In this document: positions 29,586-40,826 of the stretch, one piece after another
How the letters are laid out: each line of letters begins with the position of its first letter
Position numbering within the stretch: the first letter of the stretch is position 1
From: an uncultured Proteiniphilum sp.
Lineage (GTDB): Bacteria > Bacteroidota > Bacteroidia > Bacteroidales > Dysgonomonadaceae
Direction of reading: 5' to 3'
Assembly: GCA_927407015.1 (NCBI GenBank)
Contig: CAKMJT010000029.1
Span: 124,001-188,000 of the forward strand
DNA: 64,000 nucleotides
Program-made: the position numbers and the translations under genes
Notes under the pieces: generated by a model
What the model saw: only the letters and a program-made list of their open reading frames with translations
Database searches by the model: none
What the model was told of the DNA's origin: nothing

Positions 29586-30062
29586 ATGCGTAAGAGTGGT
29601 AAACAGGAGAGGCAGGAAGCCATCTCCCGCATTCTAGGCAGCACGTCGATAGATAGTCAGGACGAGCTGCTGCAACGTCTTTTGGAGGAGGGGTTCGCGA
29701 TGACACAGGCCACTCTCTCACGCGATCTCCGCGAGATGAAGATCGCCAAGACACCCGATAGTGCCGGCCGTTATGTCTACCGGATGCCGGATGTGCTGCT
29801 GCCCCAGTCGAAAAGGGAGAGACACGGCGTTATGACACCCTTTGCCCGTCACGGGCTGCTCAACATTGATTTCTCGGGACAGCTGGCGGTGATCAAAGTG
29901 CCGGCAGGCTATGCCGGGGGAGTCGCTCACGATATGGATGCCAACAACATCCCCGGGGTCATGGGTACCATTGCCGGCCACGACACGGTGCTGATAATAC
30001 TGCGTGAGCATGCCAACAGGAACATCATCCTGCACACGCTGAAGATGCTGTTCGATGCGTAA
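29586..30062 (+). CDS. argR: Arginine repressor
   Basis: QEAISRILGSTSIDSQDELLQRLLEEGFAMTQATLSRDLREMKIAK; C-terminal GVMGTIAGHDTVLIILRE. Confidence 0.92.
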   Translation: MRKSGKQERQEAISRILGSTSIDSQDELLQRLLEEGFAMTQATLSRDLREMKIAKTPDSAGRYVYRMPDVLLPQSKRERHGVMTPFARHGLLNIDFSGQLAVIKVPAGYAGGVAHDMDANNIPGVMGTIAGHDTVLIILREHANRNIILHTLKMLFDA

Positions 30063-30294
30063 GGAGCAGGGACGGGATGTGCCGGCTGAGTTTTTTGGGC
30101 CCCGGTATACTTTTCCACCAAATCTGCCGTTTAAACTACGGTATTACGTCATCGGGCAACTGAACCTTTTCGTTTCACAACGGGCAGAGGGTATAATGAC
30201 CGGAGCAGGGCTGCGGCAGGTAAACGGCTGGCTCCATTGCCGGTTCTCTCACGTGATGAACAGAAAAGAAAAATGTATTATTTAACAGAAGGAT

Positions 30295-30885
30295 ATGATA
30301 GACTATATCAAAGGGGAAGTGACTGAGCTGACACCGGCGGGTGTTACCATTGAGTGCGGGGGTATTGGCTACCAGATGAACATCTCCCTTAACACCTATG
30401 GAGCCATTAACGGCAAGTCGTCGGCAAAGCTCTATGTGCATGAGTCTATACGTGAGGATGCGCATGTTTTGTTCGGCTTTATGGACAAACATGAGCGGGA
30501 GCTGTTCCAGCACCTGATCAGCGTTTCGGGTGTAGGCCCCGGCACGGCCAGGGTGATCCTCTCCTCCCTCAGCGCCAGGGAGCTGGAGAGCGTGATCACC
30601 ACCGAAAACACAACCGTGTTGCAGTCGGTGAAGGGTATCGGTACGAAAACGGCACAGAGGATCATCGTGGATCTGAAAGACAAGATCAGGTTCACCGATG
30701 AGAGCGGTGCAATGCAGCTGCCATCGAAAGCCGACCTCTCCGAGACAGGCCATGCCGCAGTATCGGCACTGGTGATGCTCGGCTTCGTGCAGACAGCATC
30801 GCAGAAAGTGGTATCGAAGATCATCACGGAATCACCCTCACTCCCTGTGGAGGGGGTCATCAAGGAAGCATTGAAGAGATTATAA
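30295..30885 (+). CDS. ruvA: Holliday junction branch migration protein RuvA
   Basis: MIDYIKGEVTELTPAGVTIECGGIGYQMNIS...LFQHLISVSGVGPGTARVILSS...VKGIGTKTAQRIIVDLKDK. Confidence 0.97.
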   Translation: MIDYIKGEVTELTPAGVTIECGGIGYQMNISLNTYGAINGKSSAKLYVHESIREDAHVLFGFMDKHERELFQHLISVSGVGPGTARVILSSLSARELESVITTENTTVLQSVKGIGTKTAQRIIVDLKDKIRFTDESGAMQLPSKADLSETGHAAVSALVMLGFVQTASQKVVSKIITESPSLPVEGVIKEALKRL

Positions 30886-30916
30886 CAGTTGCCTGATACG
30901 TAATACGTTTGATTGA

Positions 30917-33900
30917 TTGCCAAAAACGTATTTAGCTGTTGTATCTCTGAAAAAAATCGTTTTCATAGTTTTATGCATCCTTCTGTTCGCGGCGAACAGA
31001 AGGGTTGCCCTGTTTGCACAGGTTGCCCTGCCGGCTGTGGGTACAGAAGCACGCTACGATGTGCGATCCAATCTATACATCTTCGAGAAGAAGATCGGTG
31101 AGACAGTGGTGAGCACGCTCTTCACCCTGACACCCGAAGAGTACAGGGACTATCACCTGCGGGAGTTGCATGCCCGCTATTTCCGGCAACGCAATATGCT
31201 GAGGGCCGACAGCCTGCCGCCACTGCCCGAACCATTCACCATCCACGGGCTGCGGAACAGGAGAGACCCGATCACCTCGGTCTTCGGCCCCGGAGGGTTG
31301 AAGCTGACCACGGAAGGATCAATAGAGATATCGGCAGGGATGAAGCGGGATGTGACCGATAACCCCACCCTTCCGCAGCGGGCCCGCAAAAGGAGCATGT
31401 TCGATTTCGACCAGCAGATACAGCTCAATATGAATGCGAAGGTGGGTGACAAGATCAGTTTCGGCATCAACTATGACACCGAAGCCACTTTCGACTTCGA
31501 CAGCAAACAGATCAACCTGGCCTACCGTGGCGACGAGGATGAGATCATCAGAAATATTGAGGCGGGGAACGTGAGCATGACCACCAACAACTCACTCATC
31601 CATGGCGGGGCAGCACTGTTCGGCATCAAAGCGGACCTGCAGTTCGGCAGATTGCAGGTGAACACTCTCTTCTCGCAGCAGCAGTCTGAATCACAAACCG
31701 TGAACAGCCGCGGGGGCGTGCAGACAACACCGTTCGAGTTCAGTGCCGATGAGTATGATGAGAACCGCCATTTCTTCCTGGGATACTGGTTCCGCGACAG
31801 GTACGATGCAGCGCTGGGCAAGCTGCCCTATGTGCAGTCGCCGGTCACCATCACCCGCATGGAGGTGTGGGTGACCAACCGGCAGGGAGCGTATGACCAG
31901 GCAAGGAACATCCTCGCCTTTGCCGACCTGGGTGAGCACACGTCCACCCACAACCCGCGCTGGTCGGCGCAGGGAGCAGACGATCTGCCGCACAACCGTG
32001 CCAACACACTCTACGATCAGCTTATCACCACTTATGCCGGTGCACGGGATATCAGCCAGACCGCCTCCCTGTTCCCCGATGATGTCATCACAGGGGTGGA
32101 TTACGAAAAGCTGGAGAGCGCACGCCTGCTGAGTGCGTCGGAATACTCCTTCAGCCCACAGCTGGGTTATCTCTCCCTGAGCATGCCACTGCAGGCCGAC
32201 GAAGTGCTGGCCGTGGCCTTCGAGTATACCGCCAACGGCGTAGTTTATCAGGTGGGCGAGTTCTCCGGTGATGCGGGCGAGTCAGCCGGTGGCAGTGCCG
32301 GCAATCCCGACGGGGCCCTCTTTGTGAAGCTGCTCAAGCCTGTCTCGCTTGCCCCACAGTCTTACACGTGGGACCTGATGATGAAGAACATCTACACCCT
32401 CGGCCAGGGGGCTTACCATATACAGCCGGACCACTTCAGGCTCGATGTTACATGGCAGAGCGATACCACGGGCATCTACCTCGGCTATATCCCCGAAAGC
32501 GGCATCGGTGATGAGCTGCTGCTGCGGGTGATGAACCTGGACAGGCTGAACGACAGGGGCGACCCCTACCCCGACGGCCTCTTCGACTTCGTGGAGGATT
32601 ATACCATCGACACACAAAACGGACGGATCATCATCCCGGTGGTAGAGCCTTTCGGCTCTCACCTGAAGGAGAAAATAGGAGATGATGCCATCGCCGGGAA
32701 ATATATCTTCCGGGAGCTGTACGACTCCACGCTCACTGTCGCACGGCAGACCCCGGAGAAGAACAAGTTCAGGATGAGCGGTGAGTACCGCGGCTCACCG
32801 GGCACCGAAATCAGTCTCAACGCGATGAACGTGACCCCGGGATCGGTGCGGGTCACCGCTGCCGGCAGCGTCCTCACCGAGGGTAGCGACTACACGGTGG
32901 ACTACCTCTCCGGCACGGTGCACATCATCAACCAGTCCATCCTCGATGCGGGGACGCCCGTGAGTGTGACAGTGGAGGACAGGACGCTGTCGCAGATGCA
33001 GCGCAAGACGGTGATGGGGGTGAACCTGCTGTATGACTTCTCGAAAGATCTCTCGGCAGGGGTCACACTGATGCACTATACCGAGAAGCCGCTCACCGTG
33101 AAAACAGCCTTCGGTGACGAGTCGGCGAAGAACACACTATGGGGTGCCAACCTGAGCTGGAAGAAGGAATCGTATGCCCTCACCGGCCTCCTCGACCTGT
33201 TGCCATTCACCGAGGCAACGCAGCCCTCGCTCCTGTCGGCCGATATCGGTTTTGCGCAGATGATCCCCGGTCATTACAAAAACCGATACACGGGCGGCTA
33301 CTCCTACCTCGACGACTTCGAAGCCTCCACCTCGGGTATCGACCTGCGCACACCCTACGCCTGGCAACTCGCCGCCACACCCTACGACAGCTCGCCCGCG
33401 GCGCTCTTTCCCGAAGCGGCTCTGCCCAACAATACCGCTTACGGCAGAAACCGCGCCCTGATGGCCTGGTTCTATATCGATGGCCTCTTCACCCGCAGGA
33501 ACTCTGACCTCACACCCGCGCATATCCGGAACGACCTGAACCAGCTCTCCGACCACCGGGTGCGGGAGATCTACGAGCGGGAGATCTTCCCTAACAGGGA
33601 TGCCCAGTACGGACAGCCGGCAACCATACCGGTACTCAATATCTCCTACTATCCCGCTGAACGGGGTCCCTACAACCTCGACGGAGAGGTGGACGGCGAG
33701 GGCAACCTCTACAACCCGCAACAACGCTGGGGAGGTATCACCCGGCAGATAGAGACGCGCAATTTTGAGGCGGCCAATATTGAAAATATTGAGTTCTGGC
33801 TGATGGATCCTTTCGTGAACGACACAACGGGCAGCGCCAGCGGCGGTGATCTCTACTTCAACCTGGGAGAGATCTCGGAGGATGTGCTGAAGGACGGGAA

Positions 33901-36900
33901 GAAGTTCTTCGAGAACGGCCTGCCTGCCGACGGTGACTCCACCGCCACGGCGAAGACTGTCTGGGGCAGGGTTCCCCGGCGGCAGTCCACGGTCTACGGC
34001 TTCGACAACTCACTGGGGGCGGAGTCGCGCAGGGTGCAGGATGTGGGACTCAACGGACTAAACAGCGAGGAGGAGAAACAGTTCCCCGCCTACGCCGGTT
34101 ACCTCGGTACACTACGGTCCCGCCTGTCGGCCTCAGCGCTCTCGCGCATGCAGGACGATGATCACTCCCCGCTCAACGATCCGGCGGGCGACCTCTTCCG
34201 CCATTACCGCGGTGCGGAGCAGGATAGCCGCCAGCTGAGCATTCTCGAACGTTACAAGTACTACAACAACACCGAAGGTAACTCACTGGCACCGGAAGAG
34301 AACGACCTTTACCACAGCGCATCCCGCTCCACTCCCGATGTGGAGGATATCGACAATGACAATACACTGAATGAGAACGAGTCTTACTATCAGTATAAGG
34401 TATCGCTCCGCCCCGGGATGATGATGCCGGGAACCAACTTCATCACCGACAAAAGGGAGGTGAGCGTAAAGCTGCGTAACGGCAACGACGGGAGCGTCAC
34501 CTGGTACCAGTTCAGGATACCCATCCGCGATTATCAGTCGAAGAAAGGGAACATTGAGGGTTTCAACAATATCCGCTTTATGCGGTTGTTCCTCACCGGT
34601 TTCGAAGAGCCGCTGTTCCTCCGTTTTGCCACGCTCGAGCTGGTGCGCAGCGAGTGGCGCTCCTACCGCAACGACCTCTTCTCCGGGGGAGCTCTCGCGG
34701 GGACGGGCACCTTCGACATCTCGGCAGTCAATATTGAGGAGAACGGCAACCGAACGCCGGTGAACTATGTGCTTCCTCCCGGCGTCACCCGCATAATCGA
34801 TCCCGGAGAACCCCAGCTGCGACAGGAGAACGAGCAGGCACTATCGCTGAAGGTACATGATCTCGACCCGGGCGATGCCCGCGCTGTCTACAAAACGGGT
34901 ATGTACGACCTGCGCCGCTATAAGCGGCTGCAGCTGTTCGTGCATGCCGAGAAGCTGCCTGATGACCCCGGCATCCTGCAGGATGGCGACCTCACCCTCT
35001 TCCTGCGTATCGGCTCGGACTACAGAAACAACTACTACGAATATGAGGTGCCGCTGCACCTCACCCCCGAGGGACATTACAGCACCCATATCGCTGCAGA
35101 CCGTCAGACGGTATGGCCGCAGGAGAACCTGTTCGATATTCCCCTGGAGCTGCTCACCACCCTGAAGAGGCAACGCAATACCGACAAGCGGCAGGGTGGT
35201 AATGCCGGCTACCACATCCCCTACACTCTTGGCGACCCCGACAAGCCCGGCAGCCGTGCCACCATCGTGGGCAACCCATCACTGGGTGAGGTGAAAGTGA
35301 TGATGATAGGCATCCGCAACAACACCACTGTCAGCCGCTCCGGAGAGGTGTGGGTAAACGAGATGCGGCTGAGCGAGTTCGATGAGCGGGGTGGCTGGGC
35401 TGCACGGGGTAACATGAGCATGGCACTCTCCGACATCGGGACGGTGACCCTGTCAGGGCAAAAAGAGACCGCCGGCTTCGGGGCACTCGACCAGAGTCTG
35501 CTGCAGCGACGTGACGACGATTACACCTCTCTCGACATCGCCTTTAACCTCGAACTGGGGCGGTTCCTGCCGGCAAAGGCAAGGATCACGGCACCCCTTT
35601 TCTACACCTACTCCAGCCAGGCCACGGCACCTCTCTACGATCCCTTCAACAGCGACATGCTGCTCAGTGAGTCGCTGGAGCATACCCCCAACGGTGCTGC
35701 ACGCGACTCGGTGAGGAGTATCGCCATCACCCGGACCACCCACAGAAGCCTCAGCATCAGCAACGTGAAGATGAACATCCAAAGTAAGAAGCCGATGCCT
35801 TACGACCCTGCCAACTTCAGCTTCGGATATGTGCAGAGCGTGGAGAGTCACCGGAGCCCTGAAACAGAGTATGCCACGGTGAAGGATTACCGGCTGCAGG
35901 CCGATTATGCCTACACTACTCTTGTGAAGGCGTGGGAACCGTTTAAACAGATGAAGAACACATCGGGGTGGACGAAACTGATCCGGTCGGTCCATGTCAA
36001 CGTTCTCCCCGGCAACATCAGGATCAGCAATAATCTGGTGCGAAACTACCGGGAGGCACAGCTGAGCGACCTGAATGACTATGCCAGTGGCATCACACAG
36101 GCACAGCGCCACCACCTCACTTTCAGCCGCAATTTCTTCTGGGATCGGGATTTCTCTTTCACCTGGGATCTGACGGGGAACCTGAACGCATCGTTCCGCT
36201 CGGGCACTGTCGCCGAAATTGAAGAACCCTACCTGCAGGTAAATAAAGAGATCAACCGTAACGACTATGAACTGTGGAAGGATTCAGTGGTACAGAGCAT
36301 CCGGGAGATGGGTAAACCTCTCCGTTACGAGCAGGCAGCCGATGTGACCTATACGGTGCCCTTTGCTCAGATACCCATCCTGGACTGGATCAGATTGAGT
36401 ACGGCCTACAACTCCCGCTATCGCTTTGAACGCGGGGCCATGATAGAGAATGAGACGATGGGTAATTTTTTGCAGAACGACCTCTCTCTCACACTCAACA
36501 GCCGGTTAAATATGGTTTCACTCTACAACAAGATACCTTTTCTGCAGCAAACGAACAACCGTTTTGGCAGCGGACAGGCAGCGCCGGACGAAGAGAGCGG
36601 CGATGCACTGATCACTTCTGGAGGGGGTGTGATGCAATACCTGGCGCATATCGGGATGATGATACGGCAGATCAACCTGCACTTGGGCTACAAGACACGT
36701 ACCGACCTCCCTGGCTTTGGGCCGCTGATCGGTGATTTTTTCGGTCAACAAAACACGTCCACGGGCCTTCTTCCCGGGCTGGGTTTCGCCTTTGGCTTTG
36801 AGGGAGGGACAAGCTTCGTTGAAAAAGCGATGGCTGACAACCTGCTGGTCATCAACGAGAACAATATTAAACCAGCCATTGTGAACAAGACCCTGAACTT

Positions 36901-38125
36901 CAGAACGGATATCGCGCTTGAACCCCTGCCGGGACTGCGGATAGATCTGAACGCACTCTATGAGGATAACCGCCGTACCGAGATACCCTACATGCTGGAA
37001 AGGATGCCTGCGATCTACGGAGGTAGTTTCGTCATGACCGTTCTCTCAGTCTTCTCCGCGTTTGAGCAGGGTAGCGCAGAAAACAATTATCACTCACAGG
37101 CGTTTGCGCAGTTTCTGGTGAACAGGGAGACTGTTGCTTTGCGCGTGAGGGAAAGATATGAAAACACCCGTTATCCCTCTGGCGGGTTCCTCAGGGAGAG
37201 CAGCCTGAGCGGCCAACCCTTCAGCAGCGCCGTGGGTGATGTAAGCCTTCGTTCGGCAGATGTGCTCATCCCCTCCTTTCTGGCAGCCTACACCGGCAGG
37301 AAGGCCGGCAGTATCGCACTGACCCCGTTCCCCGATCTATCGGCCATGATGCCCAACTGGGAACTGACCTACAACCTGATGACACTGTTGCCGGGGCTGA
37401 AGAACCAGTTTAAATCATTCATTCTCACCCATCAGTATCTCTCTCAATACAGGGTGGGGTCATTCAACACCTTCCTGAGCCGTGTGCCTCTCGGCGACGG
37501 GAGCGATCTGGGTTATATCCGCGATGTGGTGAGCGGTGCTCCCCTGCCCTCCTCGCCTTTCGATATCTCTGCCGTGAGCATCCTGGAGAGCTTTCATCCC
37601 CTCATAGAGATGAGGAGCATATGGCAAAACGACCTGAGCCTGAACTTCCGCCTCAACAAAACCAGGGCGCTGAACCTGAATATTGCTTCTGCCCGTATAG
37701 TACAGATGAACGATAACGACATGATGCTGGGCCTGGGCTACCGCATAGCCCATTTTGACAGGATCATCGGCCTCCGTTCACGCTCCATGGACAGAGACCG
37801 CAGACGACCTTTATCCGGGAGAAGCAGGGAGGCAGAGCAGGAACAACCGGCACCACCCTTCAACAACAGCCTGAACATACGGCTGGATGTATCACACAAG
37901 TTATCCCAAACACTGATCAGAAAGATAGAGGACGGGTTCACGCAGGCCACCAGCGGCCTCGTAACTACCTCTATCCGCTTTGCGGCCGATTATGACCTCA
38001 GCAGGGCCATTACACTGCGTGCCTACTTCGACAGGATCATCAATAAACCGCTGGTGTCCTCAACCTCCTATCCTACAGCCAATACAACGGCAGGGATGAG
38101 CCTGCGGTACAATCTGAACCCATAG
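30917..38125 (+). CDS. sprA: SprA (SOV) type IX secretion outer-membrane translocon protein; non-ATG start
   Basis: 2402 aa, directly after ruvA; QKSTVYGFDN-like repeats, GYSYLDDFEASTSGIDLRTPYAWQLAATP, RTTHRSLSISNVKMN. Start inferred at TTG 30917. Confidence 0.93.
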   Translation: MPKTYLAVVSLKKIVFIVLCILLFAANRRVALFAQVALPAVGTEARYDVRSNLYIFEKKIGETVVSTLFTLTPEEYRDYHLRELHARYFRQRNMLRADSLPPLPEPFTIHGLRNRRDPITSVFGPGGLKLTTEGSIEISAGMKRDVTDNPTLPQRARKRSMFDFDQQIQLNMNAKVGDKISFGINYDTEATFDFDSKQINLAYRGDEDEIIRNIEAGNVSMTTNNSLIHGGAALFGIKADLQFGRLQVNTLFSQQQSESQTVNSRGGVQTTPFEFSADEYDENRHFFLGYWFRDRYDAALGKLPYVQSPVTITRMEVWVTNRQGAYDQARNILAFADLGEHTSTHNPRWSAQGADDLPHNRANTLYDQLITTYAGARDISQTASLFPDDVITGVDYEKLESARLLSASEYSFSPQLGYLSLSMPLQADEVLAVAFEYTANGVVYQVGEFSGDAGESAGGSAGNPDGALFVKLLKPVSLAPQSYTWDLMMKNIYTLGQGAYHIQPDHFRLDVTWQSDTTGIYLGYIPESGIGDELLLRVMNLDRLNDRGDPYPDGLFDFVEDYTIDTQNGRIIIPVVEPFGSHLKEKIGDDAIAGKYIFRELYDSTLTVARQTPEKNKFRMSGEYRGSPGTEISLNAMNVTPGSVRVTAAGSVLTEGSDYTVDYLSGTVHIINQSILDAGTPVSVTVEDRTLSQMQRKTVMGVNLLYDFSKDLSAGVTLMHYTEKPLTVKTAFGDESAKNTLWGANLSWKKESYALTGLLDLLPFTEATQPSLLSADIGFAQMIPGHYKNRYTGGYSYLDDFEASTSGIDLRTPYAWQLAATPYDSSPAALFPEAALPNNTAYGRNRALMAWFYIDGLFTRRNSDLTPAHIRNDLNQLSDHRVREIYEREIFPNRDAQYGQPATIPVLNISYYPAERGPYNLDGEVDGEGNLYNPQQRWGGITRQIETRNFEAANIENIEFWLMDPFVNDTTGSASGGDLYFNLGEISEDVLKDGKKFFENGLPADGDSTATAKTVWGRVPRRQSTVYGFDNSLGAESRRVQDVGLNGLNSEEEKQFPAYAGYLGTLRSRLSASALSRMQDDDHSPLNDPAGDLFRHYRGAEQDSRQLSILERYKYYNNTEGNSLAPEENDLYHSASRSTPDVEDIDNDNTLNENESYYQYKVSLRPGMMMPGTNFITDKREVSVKLRNGNDGSVTWYQFRIPIRDYQSKKGNIEGFNNIRFMRLFLTGFEEPLFLRFATLELVRSEWRSYRNDLFSGGALAGTGTFDISAVNIEENGNRTPVNYVLPPGVTRIIDPGEPQLRQENEQALSLKVHDLDPGDARAVYKTGMYDLRRYKRLQLFVHAEKLPDDPGILQDGDLTLFLRIGSDYRNNYYEYEVPLHLTPEGHYSTHIAADRQTVWPQENLFDIPLELLTTLKRQRNTDKRQGGNAGYHIPYTLGDPDKPGSRATIVGNPSLGEVKVMMIGIRNNTTVSRSGEVWVNEMRLSEFDERGGWAARGNMSMALSDIGTVTLSGQKETAGFGALDQSLLQRRDDDYTSLDIAFNLELGRFLPAKARITAPLFYTYSSQATAPLYDPFNSDMLLSESLEHTPNGAARDSVRSIAITRTTHRSLSISNVKMNIQSKKPMPYDPANFSFGYVQSVESHRSPETEYATVKDYRLQADYAYTTLVKAWEPFKQMKNTSGWTKLIRSVHVNVLPGNIRISNNLVRNYREAQLSDLNDYASGITQAQRHHLTFSRNFFWDRDFSFTWDLTGNLNASFRSGTVAEIEEPYLQVNKEINRNDYELWKDSVVQSIREMGKPLRYEQAADVTYTVPFAQIPILDWIRLSTAYNSRYRFERGAMIENETMGNFLQNDLSLTLNSRLNMVSLYNKIPFLQQTNNRFGSGQAAPDEESGDALITSGGGVMQYLAHIGMMIRQINLHLGYKTRTDLPGFGPLIGDFFGQQNTSTGLLPGLGFAFGFEGGTSFVEKAMADNLLVINENNIKPAIVNKTLNFRTDIALEPLPGLRIDLNALYEDNRRTEIPYMLERMPAIYGGSFVMTVLSVFSAFEQGSAENNYHSQAFAQFLVNRETVALRVRERYENTRYPSGGFLRESSLSGQPFSSAVGDVSLRSADVLIPSFLAAYTGRKAGSIALTPFPDLSAMMPNWELTYNLMTLLPGLKNQFKSFILTHQYLSQYRVGSFNTFLSRVPLGDGSDLGYIRDVVSGAPLPSSPFDISAVSILESFHPLIEMRSIWQNDLSLNFRLNKTRALNLNIASARIVQMNDNDMMLGLGYRIAHFDRIIGLRSRSMDRDRRRPLSGRSREAEQEQPAPPFNNSLNIRLDVSHKLSQTLIRKIEDGFTQATSGLVTTSIRFAADYDLSRAITLRAYFDRIINKPLVSSTSYPTANTTAGMSLRYNLNP

Positions 38126-38380
38126 TCATCTGCCGTCTTCCACCAACCCTGTCTTTCCGGCGCTCTCCATGGCCGGGTAACCGGTGGTAAACAAATCCTA
38201 AAAAACAAGAAGACCGTGCTTTAATCTCTTAATTAGTGTTGTAACATCTTTTTTTTGCCACATTTTTTAATTTTAAGAGGATATGTTAAACAAAAAAGTC
38301 GTTTATTTGTTAAATTATAATCTACAAAGACGATCTTTGAAATATAAAATTGTCACAAAAAACGGAAGTAAGTAAACAAT

Positions 38381-39940
38381 ATGAAAAAATCGACTATCTG
38401 GTTGCTTGCCGTTGTGATGTTCACCGCCTTCTTTGCACTGTTGTTCCTGCAGGTCAGGTACATGAGGACAAGCATGGCCATTCGCACTCAGCAGTTCGAT
38501 GAACAGGTAAACCGCAGTCTCTATAACGTGATGAGAGATTTGGAACAGGATCAGACACGCGATTACCTGGAGCAGGACATGATTGAATCGGAACAAAGAT
38601 ATTCGCGGTACAATCAGCCGCAGGGATCCCGCAACATCACCAGGGAGCAGACAACCGCCGCCATTACACACCCCGATGGCAGTGAAACAAGAATTGAACT
38701 AAGCGTCACAGAACAATCGACGCGGCCGCAGGACCAGCGTGACAGGGTGTTTATGTCACCCAACCAGGGAGGCAGTACGATCTCCAAGACGCAATACGAC
38801 ATGCAGCAGTCACTGTCGAAACGTTATCTGCACGAACGCTCTCTGCTTGATGAAGTCATTTTTAAAATCATGAATCATGCGAGCAACGAGCCGATTGATA
38901 AGAGAGTGGACTTCAACAAGGTGGAGCAGTACATACGATATGAGCTATCCTACAACGGGTTGAATGAACCGTTCAGTTTTCAGATTGTGGATTTCAACAA
39001 CAAGGTGGTCTATTCGTCTCCCGGTTTTTCCACGAAACAGAAAGATGCTGTATACAACCAGATTCTGTTTCCCAACGATCCACCGGCAAAGCTAAATTCC
39101 TTGCGGGTTTATTTCCCGACGAAAAGAAATTATGTGTACAGTGAGCTCACCTTTTTCATCCCGTCGCTCCTGTTTACGTTCATCCTTCTGATCACGTTTA
39201 TATTCACGGTGGTATCACTCTTCAGACAAAAGCGTTTGTCTGAAATGAAAAACGATTTTATCAACAACATGACACATGAGCTGAAGACACCCGTCTCCAC
39301 CATATCACTGGCAGCACAGATGCTCAAGGATGAATCGATCCTGAAATCGCCCGAAGTATTCAGGCATGTCACTGGTGTGATTCACGACGAGACCAAGCGA
39401 CTGAGCTTCCAGGTGGAGAAAGTGCTGCAGATGTCTCTATTCGACAAGCAGAAGACAACGCTGAAGATGAAGGAGATGGATGCGAACGACCTGGTAGTGA
39501 ATGTGGCCAACACCCACGTGTTGAAAGTGGAGAAGCTGGGCGGCACGCTCGATATCGATCTGCAGGCGGATCAATCAACCATCAGGGTGGATGAGATGCA
39601 CTTTACCAATGTACTGTTCAACATTCTCGACAATGCGCTGAAATACCGCAGGAAAGATATCCCGCCCGAACTGATCATCAGGACCCTTAATGAAGGGAAC
39701 AAGCTCATTATCTCCATAGAGGATAATGGAATAGGTATGAAGAAGGAGGAAACAAAGAAGGTATTTGAACGGTTCTACCGCGTCCCCACCGGCAACAGGC
39801 ACGATGTGAAAGGTTTCGGTCTGGGGCTGGCATACGTGAAGAAAATCGTCACCGACGTGAACGGCACCATCCGTGCCGACAGTGAGCTAGGTAAAGGAAC
39901 CAAATTTATAATTAGTTTACCCGTAATAACACAAAAATGA
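38381..39940 (+). CDS. rprX: Sensor histidine kinase (RprX-like)
   Basis: Two TM segments, HELKTPVSTISLAAQML (H-box), NVLFNILDNALKYR (N-box), FERFYRVPTGNRHDVKGFGLGLAYVKKIV. Confidence 0.9.
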   Translation: MKKSTIWLLAVVMFTAFFALLFLQVRYMRTSMAIRTQQFDEQVNRSLYNVMRDLEQDQTRDYLEQDMIESEQRYSRYNQPQGSRNITREQTTAAITHPDGSETRIELSVTEQSTRPQDQRDRVFMSPNQGGSTISKTQYDMQQSLSKRYLHERSLLDEVIFKIMNHASNEPIDKRVDFNKVEQYIRYELSYNGLNEPFSFQIVDFNNKVVYSSPGFSTKQKDAVYNQILFPNDPPAKLNSLRVYFPTKRNYVYSELTFFIPSLLFTFILLITFIFTVVSLFRQKRLSEMKNDFINNMTHELKTPVSTISLAAQMLKDESILKSPEVFRHVTGVIHDETKRLSFQVEKVLQMSLFDKQKTTLKMKEMDANDLVVNVANTHVLKVEKLGGTLDIDLQADQSTIRVDEMHFTNVLFNILDNALKYRRKDIPPELIIRTLNEGNKLIISIEDNGIGMKKEETKKVFERFYRVPTGNRHDVKGFGLGLAYVKKIVTDVNGTIRADSELGKGTKFIISLPVITQK

Positions 39941-39941
39941 T

Positions 39942-40658
39942 ATGGAAGAGAAATTAAAAATTTTTTTATGCGAAGATGATGAGAATCTTGGCATGTTGCT
40001 CAGAGAATATCTCCAGGCAAAGGGATTTGATACCGATTTGTTTCCCGATGGGGAAGCCGGTTTCAAAGGATTCGTGAAAACAAAGTATGATCTCTGCATT
40101 GTCGACGTGATGATGCCTAAGAAAGACGGCGTAACGCTCGTGAAAGAGATAAGAACCATCAATACGGAAATACCGGTGATCTTCCTTACAGCCAAAAATA
40201 TGAAGGAGGATGTCCTGGAAGGCTTCAAGGCCGGAGCCGACGATTACATCACCAAACCCTTCAGCATGGAAGAGCTGGTACTGCGCATCGAAGCCATCAT
40301 CCGGCGCGTAAAAGGCAAGAAGAGCAAAGAACAGCAGGTATACAGTTTCGGCACTATGACGTTCGACACACAAAAGCAGATCCTGATGATTGGCGATGTG
40401 CAGACAAAGCTCACCACCAAGGAATCGGAACTGCTATCGCTGCTATGCGCCCACGCCAACGACATCCTGGAACGCAATCATGCACTCAAACAGATATGGG
40501 AAGAAGACACCTATTTCAACGCTCGCAGTATGGATGTCTACATCACCAAACTGCGCAAGTTATTGAAACCGGAACCCAACATCGAAATCATCAACATCCA
40601 TGGCAAAGGATATAAACTGATCGTGCCGAATGATGAAGGTGAGAACAGTGACCGCTGA
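39942..40658 (+). CDS. rprY: OmpR-family response regulator (RprY-like)
   Basis: Receiver domain (CEDDENLG, IVDVMMPKKDG, TAK, K-T) and winged helix (MDVYITKLRKLLKPEPNIEIINIHGKGYKL). Confidence 0.93.
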   Translation: MEEKLKIFLCEDDENLGMLLREYLQAKGFDTDLFPDGEAGFKGFVKTKYDLCIVDVMMPKKDGVTLVKEIRTINTEIPVIFLTAKNMKEDVLEGFKAGADDYITKPFSMEELVLRIEAIIRRVKGKKSKEQQVYSFGTMTFDTQKQILMIGDVQTKLTTKESELLSLLCAHANDILERNHALKQIWEEDTYFNARSMDVYITKLRKLLKPEPNIEIINIHGKGYKLIVPNDEGENSDR

Positions 40659-40684
40659 AAATACACTTTTCATTCTCTATAGAA

Positions 40685-40714
40685 GGCTCTCCCCTGCAAG
40701 GGAGGGCCTTTTTT
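40685..40714 (+). terminator. Rho-independent terminator after rprY
   Basis: GGCTCTCCCCTGCAAGGGAGGGCC followed by TTTTTT. Confidence 0.75.
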
Positions 40715-40779
40715 GTGCGATTAAATTAAAATTTATAGACTTTTTTGCGTAACAAATTCGCAACATAAAATTTATTCGT

Positions 40780-40787
40780 TACTTTTG
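40780..40787 (+). promoter_or_regulatory. -7 element TACTTTTG upstream of the CDP-alcohol phosphatidyltransferase gene
   Basis: TAnnTTTG match 40 nt before ATG at 40827. Confidence 0.4.
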
Positions 40788-40826
40788 TCCTACGAGAAGT
40801 TTCACACATTAATAAAAAAACCGGAG

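Noticed and set aside
38326-38340. CAAAGACGATCTTTG inverted repeat upstream of rprX
   Set aside because: Short and low-information; the GATCTTTG half does not match TAnnTTTG and no second site supports an operator.
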